Both the position numbers and the translations under genes were made by a program. Shown here in pieces: positions 1 through 10,036 of a DNA stretch of 64,000 nucleotides. The stretch is taken from contig OZ243946.1 in NCBI GenBank assembly GCA_965214285.1, forward strand, positions 682,001 to 746,000, written 5' to 3'. Position 1 is the first letter of the stretch; every line of letters starts with the position of its first letter. The notes beneath the pieces are model-generated. The model was not told the origin of the DNA. It ran no database searches and saw only the letters and a list, made by a program, of their open reading frames with translations. This DNA is from G963422745 sp965214285. GTDB lineage: Bacteria; Actinomycetota; Acidimicrobiia; Acidimicrobiales; Aldehydirespiratoraceae.

Positions 1-546
1 CGAGGCGAAGACGCCCATCAGGTAGTACTTCAGCCCGGCCTCGTTGCTGCGCAGGTCGCGCTTGCGCCAGGTGGCCAGCAGGTACGCCGGGATCGAGAGC
101 AGCTCCAGGGCCACGAACACGGTGATCAGGTCCCGAGCCGAGGCCATCAGCATCATGCCCAGCACCGACGACAGCAGCAGCCCGTAGTACTCGTTCTCCC
201 AGTAGTCGCCCTCGGCGACGTAGTTGCTCGACAGCAGCACCACCACGTAGCCGGCCATCACGAACACGGCTTTCATCAACAGCGCGTAGTCGTCGACCAC
301 GAAGGCCGCGTTGAACATCGAGCGGTCGGCGCCGTCGACGGCCAGGGTGATGATCGGCACCATGGTGGCCAACAGCCCGATCGAGGCCAGCGCTGCGGTG
401 GTGCGCCTGCCGCCTTCGAGCCAGACGATGTCGACCAGGGTGACCAGCGCCCCGAAGCCGAGCAGCGTCAGCTCGGGCGCGGCGGCGTGCCAGTCGATCG
501 GCGGGCGGACGAAATCGCCGGTCGCGGCGAGCAGCGCTGCGCTCAC
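1..546 (-). CDS. nuoN2: NADH-quinone oxidoreductase subunit N, second cluster (partial, 5' part only)
   Basis: The first 182 codons of a NuoN homologue; the gene runs off the left edge. It is an antiporter-like proton-pumping subunit of the complex I membrane arm. The GTG start at 546 lies 2 nt after the nuoM2 stop. The translation has several hydrophobic helices, and the stretches GDYWENEYYGLLL, DLITVFVALELLSIPAYLLA and SNEAGLKYYLMG are typical of NuoN, including the conserved Glu in the LEL motif and the Lys of GLKYY. The position after nuoL2 and nuoM2 is standard nuo order. Identification is confident; only the length is unknown. Confidence 0.9.
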   Translation of the reverse strand, partial: MSAALLAATGDFVRPPIDWHAAAPELTLLGFGALVTLVDIVWLEGGRRTTAALASIGLLATMVPIITLAVDGADRSMFNAAFVVDDYALLMKAVFVMAGYVVVLLSSNYVAEGDYWENEYYGLLLSSVLGMMLMASARDLITVFVALELLSIPAYLLATWRKRDLRSNEAGLKYYLMGVFAS

Positions 547-548
547 GC

Positions 549-2153
549 TCAGCCCCCGGACGCGGCCTCAGCCGCAGCGGCGACGCCCTCGCAGCCGGCG
601 TCGAGCTGCAGGCAGTTGTCGATCGAGGCGACCACAGCGGGGTCGGTCACGTCGAAGATCAGGCCCGGCGCCACGCCGAACACCACGATCAGCACCAGGA
701 TCGGCGCCCAGGAGATCCACTCGACGGTGTTGACGTCGGTGATGTGGGGGTCGTCGGCGAACTCTTCGGACGGCTCGCCCATGGCGGTGCGCTGCAGCAT
801 CCACAGCAGGTAGCCGGCGGCCAGGACGGTGCCCAGCGCGGCCACCACCATGTAGACCCGGAAGACGCCCACCGACACGCCGTTGGCCGGCTGGTACGCC
901 GACAGGATGGCCGGGAACTCGCCCCAGAAGCCGGCCAGCCCCGGCAGGCCCAGCGACGCCATGGCGCAGAAGCCCAGTATCCAGCCCAGGCGCGGGGCCT
1001 GCACCAGCATCCCGCCGAGGCGCTTGATCTCCAGGGTGTGGTAGCGCTCCTTGACCGAGCCGGCGATGAAGAACAGCATCCCGGTGATGAGGCCGTGGGC
1101 GACCATCCCGAAGATGGCGGCGTTGATGCCGAAGTCGGTGAGCGTGGCGATGCCCAGCATCACGAAGCCCATGTGGGCCACCGACGAGAAGGCGATGAGG
1201 CGCTTCATGTCGGTCTGGGCAAGGCATCCCAGCGCCCCGTAGATGATGCCGATCACGGCCAGCAGGCCGATCCACGGCGCCCAGGCCTCGGCCGCCTCGG
1301 GCAGCATGGGCACGGCGATGCGCACGAAGCCGTAGGTGCCGAGCTTCAACAGCACCGCGGCCAGGATCACCGAGCCCTGGGTGGGGGCCTGGGTGTGAGC
1401 GTCGGGCAGCCAGGTGTGGAACGGGAACAGCGGCACCTTCACGCCGAAGCCGACGAACATGCCGGCGAAGATCAGCAGCTGCGAGCCCCGTGCAATGCCC
1501 GCCCCGGCCACATCGGAGAGCTCGCGCATGTCGAAGCTGCGCAGCGCCTCGCCGGTGACCGGGTCCTTCGACAAGAAGAACAGCGCCAGGAAGCCCAGCA
1601 GCATCAGCGCCGAGCCGAACAGCGTGTAGAGGAAGAACTTCAGCGATGCGTAGCGGCGGTCCTCGGCGCCCCAGACGGCGATCATGAAGAACATCGGCAG
1701 CAGCACGACCTCGAAGAACACGAAGAACAGGATCAGGTCCTGGGCCAGGAAGGTGCCGACCATGCCGGTCTCGAGGATCAGCATCAGGATCAGGAACGAC
1801 TTGGCGTTGCCGGGCTCGGGGATGTGGTTCCAGGAGTAGACGAACACCAGCGGCATCACGAACAGCGTGAGCATCATCAGCGGCAGCGACATGCCGTCGA
1901 GGGCCACGATGTAGTCGCTGTTGATGACGCTGATCCAGGTGGCCTCCTGCGTGAACTGCAGGGTCTGGGCCATGCCGTAGTCGAACTCGACGAGCAGGCC
2001 GACGCCGAGGGCCAGCGCCGCCAGCGATGCCAGCAGCGAGACCTGCTTGTGCAGATCTTCGCGCTCTTTGGGGATGGCCATCATGGCCAGCGCCCCGGCG
2101 AGCGGCACGAAGATCACGGCCGTGAGGCCCCAGTCGTTGAGGAAATCGGTCAT
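549..2153 (-). CDS. nuoM2: NADH-quinone oxidoreductase subunit M, second cluster
   Basis: 534-aa antiporter-like membrane subunit of the EFG-less complex I. The sequence shows about 14 hydrophobic helices and the NuoM landmarks: a conserved Glu in the first half (LILMLILETGMVG), LPDAHTQAPTQGSVILAA, and KRLIAFSSVAHMGFV. I chose the ATG at 2153 because an AGGA lies about 5 nt upstream and the hydrophobic N-terminus (MTDFLNDWGL) starts there; an in-frame ATG 15 codons earlier adds only low-complexity residues. The start overlaps the stop of a small bridging ORF that spans the gap from nuoL2. Confidence 0.95.
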   Translation of the reverse strand: MTDFLNDWGLTAVIFVPLAGALAMMAIPKEREDLHKQVSLLASLAALALGVGLLVEFDYGMAQTLQFTQEATWISVINSDYIVALDGMSLPLMMLTLFVMPLVFVYSWNHIPEPGNAKSFLILMLILETGMVGTFLAQDLILFFVFFEVVLLPMFFMIAVWGAEDRRYASLKFFLYTLFGSALMLLGFLALFFLSKDPVTGEALRSFDMRELSDVAGAGIARGSQLLIFAGMFVGFGVKVPLFPFHTWLPDAHTQAPTQGSVILAAVLLKLGTYGFVRIAVPMLPEAAEAWAPWIGLLAVIGIIYGALGCLAQTDMKRLIAFSSVAHMGFVMLGIATLTDFGINAAIFGMVAHGLITGMLFFIAGSVKERYHTLEIKRLGGMLVQAPRLGWILGFCAMASLGLPGLAGFWGEFPAILSAYQPANGVSVGVFRVYMVVAALGTVLAAGYLLWMLQRTAMGEPSEEFADDPHITDVNTVEWISWAPILVLIVVFGVAPGLIFDVTDPAVVASIDNCLQLDAGCEGVAAAAEAASGG

Positions 2154-2240
2154 GGGTGTCCTGTCAGTGTCCTGGCAAGCAGGTCGGGGTCCTGGCAAGC
2201 AGGTCGGGCGGGCATGAGTAGGTGCATGGTCACAAGGCGG

Positions 2241-2244
<4 letters not shown>
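2150..2244 (-). other. two chained bridging mini-ORFs between nuoL2 and nuoM2
   Basis: The nuoL2 stop overlaps a GTG (GTGA) that opens a 4-codon ORF (V-T-A-L-stop, 2244 to 2230). Its stop overlaps another GTG (2233) that opens a 27-codon ORF ending at 2150, and that stop overlaps the nuoM2 ATG (ATGA). No stretch between the two subunits is left outside an overlapping frame. The short peptides show no recognisable domain. A role in termination-reinitiation coupling is inferred from this geometry and from similar cases elsewhere in the window. Confidence 0.45.
2169..2208. repeat. perfect 20-bp tandem repeat, two copies
   Basis: Unit 1 (2169-2188) and unit 2 (2189-2208) are identical. They lie inside the bridging mini-ORF between nuoL2 and nuoM2. 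An 11-bp direct repeat (ggtcacaaggc) lies just beyond it, at the nuoL2 stop. Slippage-type duplication probably built this spacer. Confidence 0.8.
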
Positions 2245-4568
<2,324 letters not shown>

Positions 4569-4575
4569 GATGACC

Positions 4576-4875
4576 TCAGCCCTTCAGGAGGTCGACCTCG
4601 GTGAGGTCGATGCTGCGGCGGTTGCGGTAGATCAGAAGCACGATTGCCAGGCCGATGCCCACCTCGGCGGCGGCCACGGCGATGGTGAACAGGGCGAACA
4701 CCGAGCCGCCCACGTCGTCGGTGAGGGCGCCGAAGGCCACCAGGTTGATGTTGACGGCATTGAGGATCAACTCGATGCTCATCAGCACCAGCATGCCGTT
4801 GCGCCGGGCCAGCACGCCGTAGACGCCGATGCAGAACAGCACAGCGCCCAGCAGCAGGAACTGGTTGAGCAGCAT
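4576..4875 (-). CDS. nuoK2: NADH-quinone oxidoreductase subunit K, second cluster
   Basis: 99-aa, three-helix membrane subunit of complex I. The second-helix stretch MSIELILNAVNINLVAF has the conserved Glu, and the third helix contains AAAEVGIGLAIVLLIYR with its conserved Glu. Length is typical of NuoK (about 100 aa). The start follows nuoJ2 by about 20 nt and has a GAGG 4 nt upstream. The order J-K-L is canonical. Confidence 0.95.
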   Translation of the reverse strand: MLLNQFLLLGAVLFCIGVYGVLARRNGMLVLMSIELILNAVNINLVAFGALTDDVGGSVFALFTIAVAAAEVGIGLAIVLLIYRNRRSIDLTEVDLLKG

Positions 4876-4894
4876 CAGGCCTCAGTCCTCGGGC

Positions 4895-5461
4895 TCAGTC
4901 CCGCCGGGCCACGACGACCGCGCCGATGAGGGCCGCGAGCAGCAGCACCGAGACCGCCTCGAAGGGCACGATGTACTGGCTGAAGATGGCGTCGCTGACC
5001 AGAGCCGTGGGCTGCGGCTCGTCGATCACCAGCCGGGAGTCCGAGAACGAGTCGATCAAGGCGATGGCCATCACCGCGAACAGCAGCACCCCGACCACCG
5101 CCGCCATGGCGCGGCGCTCCGACGCCACCGACTCGTCGTCGCCCATCGAGGCGCGGGTGAGCATCACGCCGAACAAAAGGAGCACGATCACCGCGCCGAT
5201 GTAGACCAGCACCTGGGTGACGGCCACGAACTCGGCGCCGAGCAGCACGAAGTTGACGGCCACCCCGGCCAGCACCAGCACCAGCCACAGCGCGGCGTGG
5301 ACCACGTTGCCGGTGGTGACCACCCGGATGGCGGCGTAGATCATGGTCAGCGCGACCAGCGCGAAGAACACGTTCTGGGCCACCGCCAGGTCGCCGTCAG
5401 CGGACAGCGCGGCGAGCGGGCCGCCCGTCGGCAGGGCCACCGCAGCCACAGCGGCGCTCAT
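4895..5461 (-). CDS. nuoJ2: NADH-quinone oxidoreductase subunit J, second cluster
   Basis: 188-aa membrane subunit with five predicted helices. Motifs VVHAALWLVLVLAGVAVNF and AVTQVLVYIGAVIVLLLFG are typical of NuoJ, including the Gly of helix 3 where the pi-bulge lies. The ATG at 5461 overlaps the nuoI2 stop (ATGA), which fits tight translational coupling. An open frame extends upstream through nuoI2 but is out of phase with it and is not coding. Confidence 0.95.
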   Translation of the reverse strand: MSAAVAAVALPTGGPLAALSADGDLAVAQNVFFALVALTMIYAAIRVVTTGNVVHAALWLVLVLAGVAVNFVLLGAEFVAVTQVLVYIGAVIVLLLFGVMLTRASMGDDESVASERRAMAAVVGVLLFAVMAIALIDSFSDSRLVIDEPQPTALVSDAIFSQYIVPFEAVSVLLLAALIGAVVVARRD

Positions 5462-5997
5462 TTGGGCGGCACCTTCAGCTTCTTGGCCTCCGAGCCGGCC
5501 TCGTAGTCCTCGAAGTCCGGCACCGTCTCCATCCATTCGTCGAGGCGCGACATGTCGTGCAGCAGATCGGCGATGCGCGGCTCGGAGAACTCGTACTCGG
5601 GCGTCCAGAAAAGCGCCTCGAAGGGGCACACCTCCACGCAGATGCCGCAGAACATGCACAGCGCGTAGTCGATGTCGAAGCGGTCCAGGATGTTGACCTG
5701 GCGGGGCTTGCCCCCGGCGCGGCGCGGCGGCGCCTTCTCCTTGTGGCCCTCGATGTAGATGCACCAGTCGGGGCATTCGCGGGCACACAGCATGCAGGCG
5801 GTGCAGTTCTCGATGTGCAGGGCGATCACGCCGCGCGCCCGGGTGGGCGGCGTCTCCTTCTCGCGGGGGTACTGCACCGTCTCAGCGCCCTTCACGGGGT
5901 TGGGCACGGGCTTGCGCAGGCCGTCGGGGAACACCGTGCGCAGCAGCGTGCCGCCGGTCACGCCGAGGCCTTTGATGATTCCGGGTACGAGTGCCAT
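5458..5997 (-). CDS. nuoI2: NADH-quinone oxidoreductase subunit I, second cluster (2x[4Fe-4S])
   Basis: 179-aa peripheral-arm ferredoxin-like subunit that relays electrons towards the quinone site. Two complete CxxCxxCxxxCP motifs are visible: CTACMLCARECP and CMFCGICVEVCP, for the N6a and N6b clusters. An AGGACC lies about 10 nt upstream of the ATG. It follows nuoH2 by 24 nt. No nuoE, F or G lies in this cluster, so electrons must enter NuoB/NuoI from another donor or a shared NADH module. Confidence 0.95.
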   Translation of the reverse strand: MALVPGIIKGLGVTGGTLLRTVFPDGLRKPVPNPVKGAETVQYPREKETPPTRARGVIALHIENCTACMLCARECPDWCIYIEGHKEKAPPRRAGGKPRQVNILDRFDIDYALCMFCGICVEVCPFEALFWTPEYEFSEPRIADLLHDMSRLDEWMETVPDFEDYEAGSEAKKLKVPPK

Positions 5998-6021
5998 TCG
6001 AGTCTGGTCCTGACGGCGGGG

Positions 6022-7086
6022 CTAGAAGACGACCTTGAGGATGCCGGTGACGACGATGTTGCCCAAGGCCAGCGGGATCAGCACCTTCCAGGCGAGCTTC
6101 TGGAGCTGGTCCTCTCGGAAGCGGGGGAAGGTGAAGCGGAACCAGAAGACCAAGAAGGTGAGGATCACGATCTTGGCGACCATCACCAGCGGGCCGAGGA
6201 TGTTCATGATGTCGGCGGCGGGGTCGATGCCGGGGATGTACCAGCCGCCGAGGAACAGCACCGCGGCGACCGCCGAGAACACGCCGGCGGTGGCGAACTC
6301 GCCGATGAAGAACAGCAGGAAGCGCATCCCGGAGTACTCGGTCATGTAGCCCGTGACCAGCTCCGACTCGGCGATGGGCATGTCGAAGGGGGTCTGGGTC
6401 AGCTCGGCCTGCATGGCGATCATGAAGATGACGAAGCCCGCGAACTGGGTGAGCACAAAGGGGTTGCCCAGCGCCCCCCAGCCGAGGATCTCGCCTTCGG
6501 CCTGGGCCAGCACGATGCCTTGCATGTTCATGGTCTCGGCCTGGATGACCACGCCCAGCACGGCCAGGATCAGCGGCAGCTCATAGGCGATGAGCTGGCC
6601 CGTGGCCCGCAGCCCGCCGAGCAGCGAGTACTTCGAGGCCGAGCCCCAGCCGGCCATCAGGATGCCGATGACCGACACCGACGACACGGCCATGGCCAGG
6701 TAGATGCCCAGGTCGCTGTCGATGAACCAGGCGTCGGGGCCGCCGGGCACCACCACCACCAGCAGGAAGGTGGAGCTGAGCACCACGAACGGCGCCGCGG
6801 CGAACACGAAGCGGTCGGCCTTGCTCGGGAAGATGTCCTCCTTCTGGAGGAACTTGCCGACCTCGGCGAGAAGCTGCAGCGAGCCGAACGGGCCTGCCTC
6901 CATGGGGCCGAGCCGGCTCTGCATGAACGACACCAGCTTGAACAGGTGCAGGTAGACCAGCGTGCCGGCGATCAAGAGCACCGCGGCCAGCCCGGCCACG
7001 ACGCGGATGCCGGTCTGCTGCCAGTAGGCCAGCTCGCCCAGCAGGGCCGTGTCGCCCAGCGAGGCTGTGAGTGCGCCGGCGGTCAT
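6022..7086 (-). CDS. nuoH2: NADH-quinone oxidoreductase subunit H, second cluster
   Basis: 354-aa membrane subunit that forms the quinone chamber with NuoB and NuoD. It carries the family signatures SFMQSRLGPMEAGPFG near the N-terminus, AGWGSASKYSLLGGLRATGQ, and the acidic loop TPFDMPIAESELVTGYMTEY. About eight hydrophobic helices. The ATG start overlaps the stop of a 19-codon bridging ORF that joins it to nuoD2. Compared with NuoH of the first cluster it is shorter and divergent, so this is an old paralogue and not a recent copy. Confidence 0.95.
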   Translation of the reverse strand: MTAGALTASLGDTALLGELAYWQQTGIRVVAGLAAVLLIAGTLVYLHLFKLVSFMQSRLGPMEAGPFGSLQLLAEVGKFLQKEDIFPSKADRFVFAAAPFVVLSSTFLLVVVVPGGPDAWFIDSDLGIYLAMAVSSVSVIGILMAGWGSASKYSLLGGLRATGQLIAYELPLILAVLGVVIQAETMNMQGIVLAQAEGEILGWGALGNPFVLTQFAGFVIFMIAMQAELTQTPFDMPIAESELVTGYMTEYSGMRFLLFFIGEFATAGVFSAVAAVLFLGGWYIPGIDPAADIMNILGPLVMVAKIVILTFLVFWFRFTFPRFREDQLQKLAWKVLIPLALGNIVVTGILKVVF

Positions 7087-7142
7087 CGGGCTGTGTCCCC
7101 CAGGGGTGCGCCTGCGGCGGCGGGCGTTCCGACAACAGTCAC
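7083..7142 (-). other. bridging mini-ORF between nuoD2 and nuoH2 (19 codons)
   Basis: A GTG at 7142 overlaps the nuoD2 stop (GTGA). The frame reads 19 codons (starts TVVGTPAAAG after the initiator) and ends at 7083 in a TGA that overlaps the nuoH2 ATG (ATGA). No separate Shine-Dalgarno site for nuoH2 is visible in the gap. The arrangement is the same as between nuoL and nuoM and between nuoF and nuoG. Confidence 0.5.
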
Positions 7143-8311
7143 CGGTCGATGTCCCCGAGGATGAAATACAGCGAGCCCAGGATGGTGATGATGTCGGGCA
7201 CGTAGACGCCCTTGAGCAGCCACGGCGTGATCGAGATGTTGGAGAACGACGCCGAGCGGATCTTCACCCGGTACGGCACCAGGTCGCCCTTGGAGACGAT
7301 GTAGTAGCCCATCACGCCCAGGGGATTCTCGGTCTCCACGTAGGCCTCGCCGGCGGGCACCTTGATGATGCGCGGCACCTTGGCCATGATCGGCCCGGCG
7401 GGCAGGCCGTCGAGGAGCTGGTCGATGATCTGTGTGCTCTCGCGGACCTCCTGGAGGCGCACCCAGAAGCGGGAGTAGGAGTCGCCGTCGGGATGGGTCC
7501 AGACCTTCCAGTCGACCTCGTTGTGTACCAGGCCGCTGGGGTTGTCCCGGCGCACGTCCCAGTCCACGCCCGAGGCGCGGATGTTGGCGCCCGAGAGCCC
7601 GTAGCCGAGGCCGATGTCCGCGGGGATCACGCCGATGCCACGGGTGCGGGCCTCGAAGATCTCGTTGCCGCCGACGAGGGTCTCGATCTCGTCGCAGTAC
7701 TCGCGGATCTTGCCCATCACCCGGCGGGTCTCGGTGATCCAGCCCGCGGGCAGGTCGTCCTTGAGGCCGCCGATGCGGTCGAAGTTGGGGTGGAAGCGCC
7801 CGCCGGTGACGGCCTCGATCAGGTTGAGCACGTGCTCGCGGTCCCTGAAGGCGTAGAACGCCGGGGTGACCGCGCCGACCTGCAGGCCCATGTCGCCCAG
7901 GAACAGCGAGATGTTGGCGATGCGGCTCATCTCGAAGAGGATCGTGCGGATCCACTGCGCCCGCGGCGGGGCCTCGGTGCCCATCAGGCGCTCCGCGGCG
8001 AGGATGAACGGCACCTCGTTGGCGAAGCTGCCCACCCAGTCGATGCGGTTGATCAGCGTGGTGACCTGCGGGTAGGTGCGCACCTCGGCGAGCTTCTCGT
8101 AGCCGCGGTGCATGTAGCCCATCACCGGGTCGGCGGCCACGACCTGCTCGCCGTCGAGCTTGGCGACGATGCGCAGCGTGCCGTGGGTGGCGGGGTGCTG
8201 CGGGCCGATGTTGAGGGTCATGCCCTCGGTCTCGAGCTCGATGTTGACGCGGGCATCCGCGGCCTGCGCGGCCATGTAGGAGAGCTGTTCGCGGTCCGCC
8301 ACCTGGGTCAT
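7139..8311 (-). CDS. nuoD2: NADH-quinone oxidoreductase subunit D, second cluster
   Basis: 390-aa 49-kDa-type subunit that lines the quinone-reduction site. The N-terminal part contains LNIGPQHPATHGTLRI with the conserved His pair region, followed by GYMHRGYEKLAE and NRIDWVGSFANE. The C-terminus ends ILGSLYFILGDIDR, typical of the family. ATG at 8311 overlaps the nuoC2 stop (ATGA). The downstream gap is filled by a mini-ORF. Length is near the family norm (about 400 aa). Confidence 0.96.
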   Translation of the reverse strand: MTQVADREQLSYMAAQAADARVNIELETEGMTLNIGPQHPATHGTLRIVAKLDGEQVVAADPVMGYMHRGYEKLAEVRTYPQVTTLINRIDWVGSFANEVPFILAAERLMGTEAPPRAQWIRTILFEMSRIANISLFLGDMGLQVGAVTPAFYAFRDREHVLNLIEAVTGGRFHPNFDRIGGLKDDLPAGWITETRRVMGKIREYCDEIETLVGGNEIFEARTRGIGVIPADIGLGYGLSGANIRASGVDWDVRRDNPSGLVHNEVDWKVWTHPDGDSYSRFWVRLQEVRESTQIIDQLLDGLPAGPIMAKVPRIIKVPAGEAYVETENPLGVMGYYIVSKGDLVPYRVKIRSASFSNISITPWLLKGVYVPDIITILGSLYFILGDIDR

Positions 8312-9171
8312 GGCGTGCCCTCGGCTGCTGCGGCTGCTGCATCGTCGGCCGGGTCGGCCGGGTCGGCAGCGTCGGCTGGGTCGGCTGGGTCGGCTGTGTC
8401 GGTTGCCTCGGCAGGGGCGCTGTCGGCGGTCTCGGCTGGCGGGTCGTCTTCGGTGGGCATCAGCTCCACGTCGACGATCCCCGGCCAGGGCTTCATGCGC
8501 CGCGCCAGCAGCGGGTAGTCCTTGCGAAGCGGGTGGCCCTCGAACTCGCTGGGCAGGTAGATCGGGCGCAGGTCCGCATGCCCGTCGAAGGCGATGCCGT
8601 ACATCTCGTGGCACTCGCGCTCGTGCCAGTCGGCGCCGGGGTACACCGAGACGATGCTGTCGATGGCCATGTCGTCGCCGATGTCGGCCTTGACGGTCAC
8701 GCCCAGATGGCCGACCACGTCATTCAGCCGGCAGAACACCTGGAAGCGGGTCTCGCCGCCGGTCACGCCGTGCACGATGCTGCGGTCGATCTCAGACGCG
8801 GTGTCGTTGCCGAGCTCGAGGTCGATCTGGGCGTTCATGTCGCGCCCGTAGGGAGACGGCAGCCAGTCGATGGCGCTGAGGAAGCCGAAGTAGGCGAAGC
8901 CCAGGCCGTCGCGGGCGAAACGGGCGGTCTCGCGCCAGGCGCCGGCGTCCACCCGCAGCCACACGTCGACGCCGGGGTCGATGTGGCTGTCGATCAAGGC
9001 GTCGCCCAGATGCGCTGCGAAGGCATCCACGAGACCTTGGCGCGCCGCGTCCACGGCGGCAGCAGCGTCACCAGCGTCGTCAGCGGCGGTGTCAGCGGCA
9101 TCAGCAGCATCATCGCCGGTAGCGGCGTCAGCAGCGGGCGGGGCGTCGACGTCAGACGACAATCGGCTCAC
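8308..9171 (-). CDS. nuoC2: NADH-quinone oxidoreductase subunit C, second cluster, with acidic low-complexity ends
   Basis: 287-aa 30-kDa-type peripheral subunit. The core holds YPGADWHERECHEMYGIAFD and FEGHPLRKDYPLLARRM, diagnostic of NuoC. It is longer than usual because about 45 residues of Asp/Ala-rich sequence precede the domain and a tail of PAD/AAD repeats follows it. The tail is encoded by a run of 9-bp GTCGGCYGG-type units near 8345-8410, which looks slippage-prone. It overlaps nuoB2 by 20 nt and nuoD2 by 4 nt. Confidence 0.93.
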   Translation of the reverse strand: MSRLSSDVDAPPAADAATGDDAADAADTAADDAGDAAAAVDAARQGLVDAFAAHLGDALIDSHIDPGVDVWLRVDAGAWRETARFARDGLGFAYFGFLSAIDWLPSPYGRDMNAQIDLELGNDTASEIDRSIVHGVTGGETRFQVFCRLNDVVGHLGVTVKADIGDDMAIDSIVSVYPGADWHERECHEMYGIAFDGHADLRPIYLPSEFEGHPLRKDYPLLARRMKPWPGIVDVELMPTEDDPPAETADSAPAEATDTADPADPADAADPADPADDAAAAAAEGTP

Positions 9172-9649
9172 CCTTCCAGCGCTCGGCCATGCTCTCGTTC
9201 TGGATCCGCTCCTGGAGCAACACGATGCCCTCCAGCAGCGCCTCGGGCCGGGGCGGGCAGCCCGGCACGTAGACGTCGACCGGCACGATCTGGTCGACGC
9301 CCTTGGTCACCGAGTAGCTGTCCCAATACGGCCCGCCGCAGTTGGCGCACGAGCCCATCGAGATCACGTACTTGGGGTCGGGCATCTGCTCATACAGCCG
9401 CTTCACCGACGGGGCCATCTTGTCGGTCACGGTGCCCGAGACCACCAGCAGGTCGGCCTGGCGGGGGCTGGCGGGCAGCGGGATCACGCCGAGGCGCATC
9501 ACGTCGTAGCGGGGCGAGGCGAAGGCCGCGCCCATCTCGATGGCACAGCAGGCCAGGCCCCACTGGTAGACCCACAGTGAGTACTTGCGGCTCATGTTGA
9601 GCAGCGTGGTCAGCCCCGAGGGCATCTTGCCGGACTCGACTAGGCCCAC
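9152..9649 (-). CDS. nuoB2: NADH-quinone oxidoreductase subunit B, second cluster
   Basis: 165-aa PSST-type subunit carrying cluster N2. Conserved WGLACCAIEM, SGTVTDKMAPSVKRLYEQM, MGSCANCGGPYWDSY and YVPGCPPRPEALLEG supply the four Cys ligands. I prefer the GTG at 9649 (M-G-L-V-E-S) because the family often starts MGLE and a GGGGG run lies 7 nt upstream; an ATG at 9625 is the alternative. It overlaps the nuoA2 stop. Confidence 0.94.
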   Translation of the reverse strand: MGLVESGKMPSGLTTLLNMSRKYSLWVYQWGLACCAIEMGAAFASPRYDVMRLGVIPLPASPRQADLLVVSGTVTDKMAPSVKRLYEQMPDPKYVISMGSCANCGGPYWDSYSVTKGVDQIVPVDVYVPGCPPRPEALLEGIVLLQERIQNESMAERWKGEPIVV

Positions 9650-10005
9650 TTGAGCACCCCCTTGCGCCAGGCGTAGATCAGCCCCAGCAGCAGGATGAAG
9701 ATGAAGATCGCCATCTCGATGAGGCCGAACATGCCGTAGGCCTCCAGGCGGGCCGCCCAGGGGAAGATGAACACCGCCTCCACGTCGAACATGACGAAGA
9801 GCAGGGCGAACACGTAGTAGCGGATGTTGGCCTGGGACCACATGTCGCCGGTCGGGTCGACGCCTGACTCGTACGTCTTGAGCTTGGCGGGGGTCGGCTT
9901 GCTGGGCCGCAGCAGCGCCCCGAGGCCCAGGAATGCGCCGACCAGCGCCACGCCGACAGCGCCGAAAATCCCGACGGTTAGGTAGCTGCGCAGGAACTCC
10001 GACAC
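9640..10005 (-). CDS. nuoA2: NADH-quinone oxidoreductase subunit A, second cluster
   Basis: 121-aa three-helix membrane subunit. The loop KTYESGVDPTGDMWSQANIR and the second helix YYVFALLFVMFDVEAVFIFPW with its conserved acidic residues are typical of NuoA. GTG start at 10005; an AGGATC lies about 10 nt upstream inside the loop of a short inverted repeat. This is the first gene of the second cluster, 31 nt after nuoN of the first, and this junction is not bridged by a mini-ORF. Confidence 0.95.
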   Translation of the reverse strand: MSEFLRSYLTVGIFGAVGVALVGAFLGLGALLRPSKPTPAKLKTYESGVDPTGDMWSQANIRYYVFALLFVMFDVEAVFIFPWAARLEAYGMFGLIEMAIFIFILLLGLIYAWRKGVLKWA

Positions 10006-10035
10006 GGGCGCTGATCCTAGCTTCGCAAGCGCCCG
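10005..10035 (-). promoter_or_regulatory. inverted repeat at the junction of the two nuo clusters
   Basis: On the transcribed strand CGGGCGC is followed 17 nt later by GCGCCCG (7-bp perfect arms at 10029-10035 and 10005-10011). The loop contains the AGGATC that could serve nuoA2, and the last stem base is the first base of the nuoA2 GTG. It could modulate nuoA2 translation or stabilise a processing site. No U-run follows, so it is not a classical terminator. Confidence 0.3.
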
Positions 10036-10036
10036 C

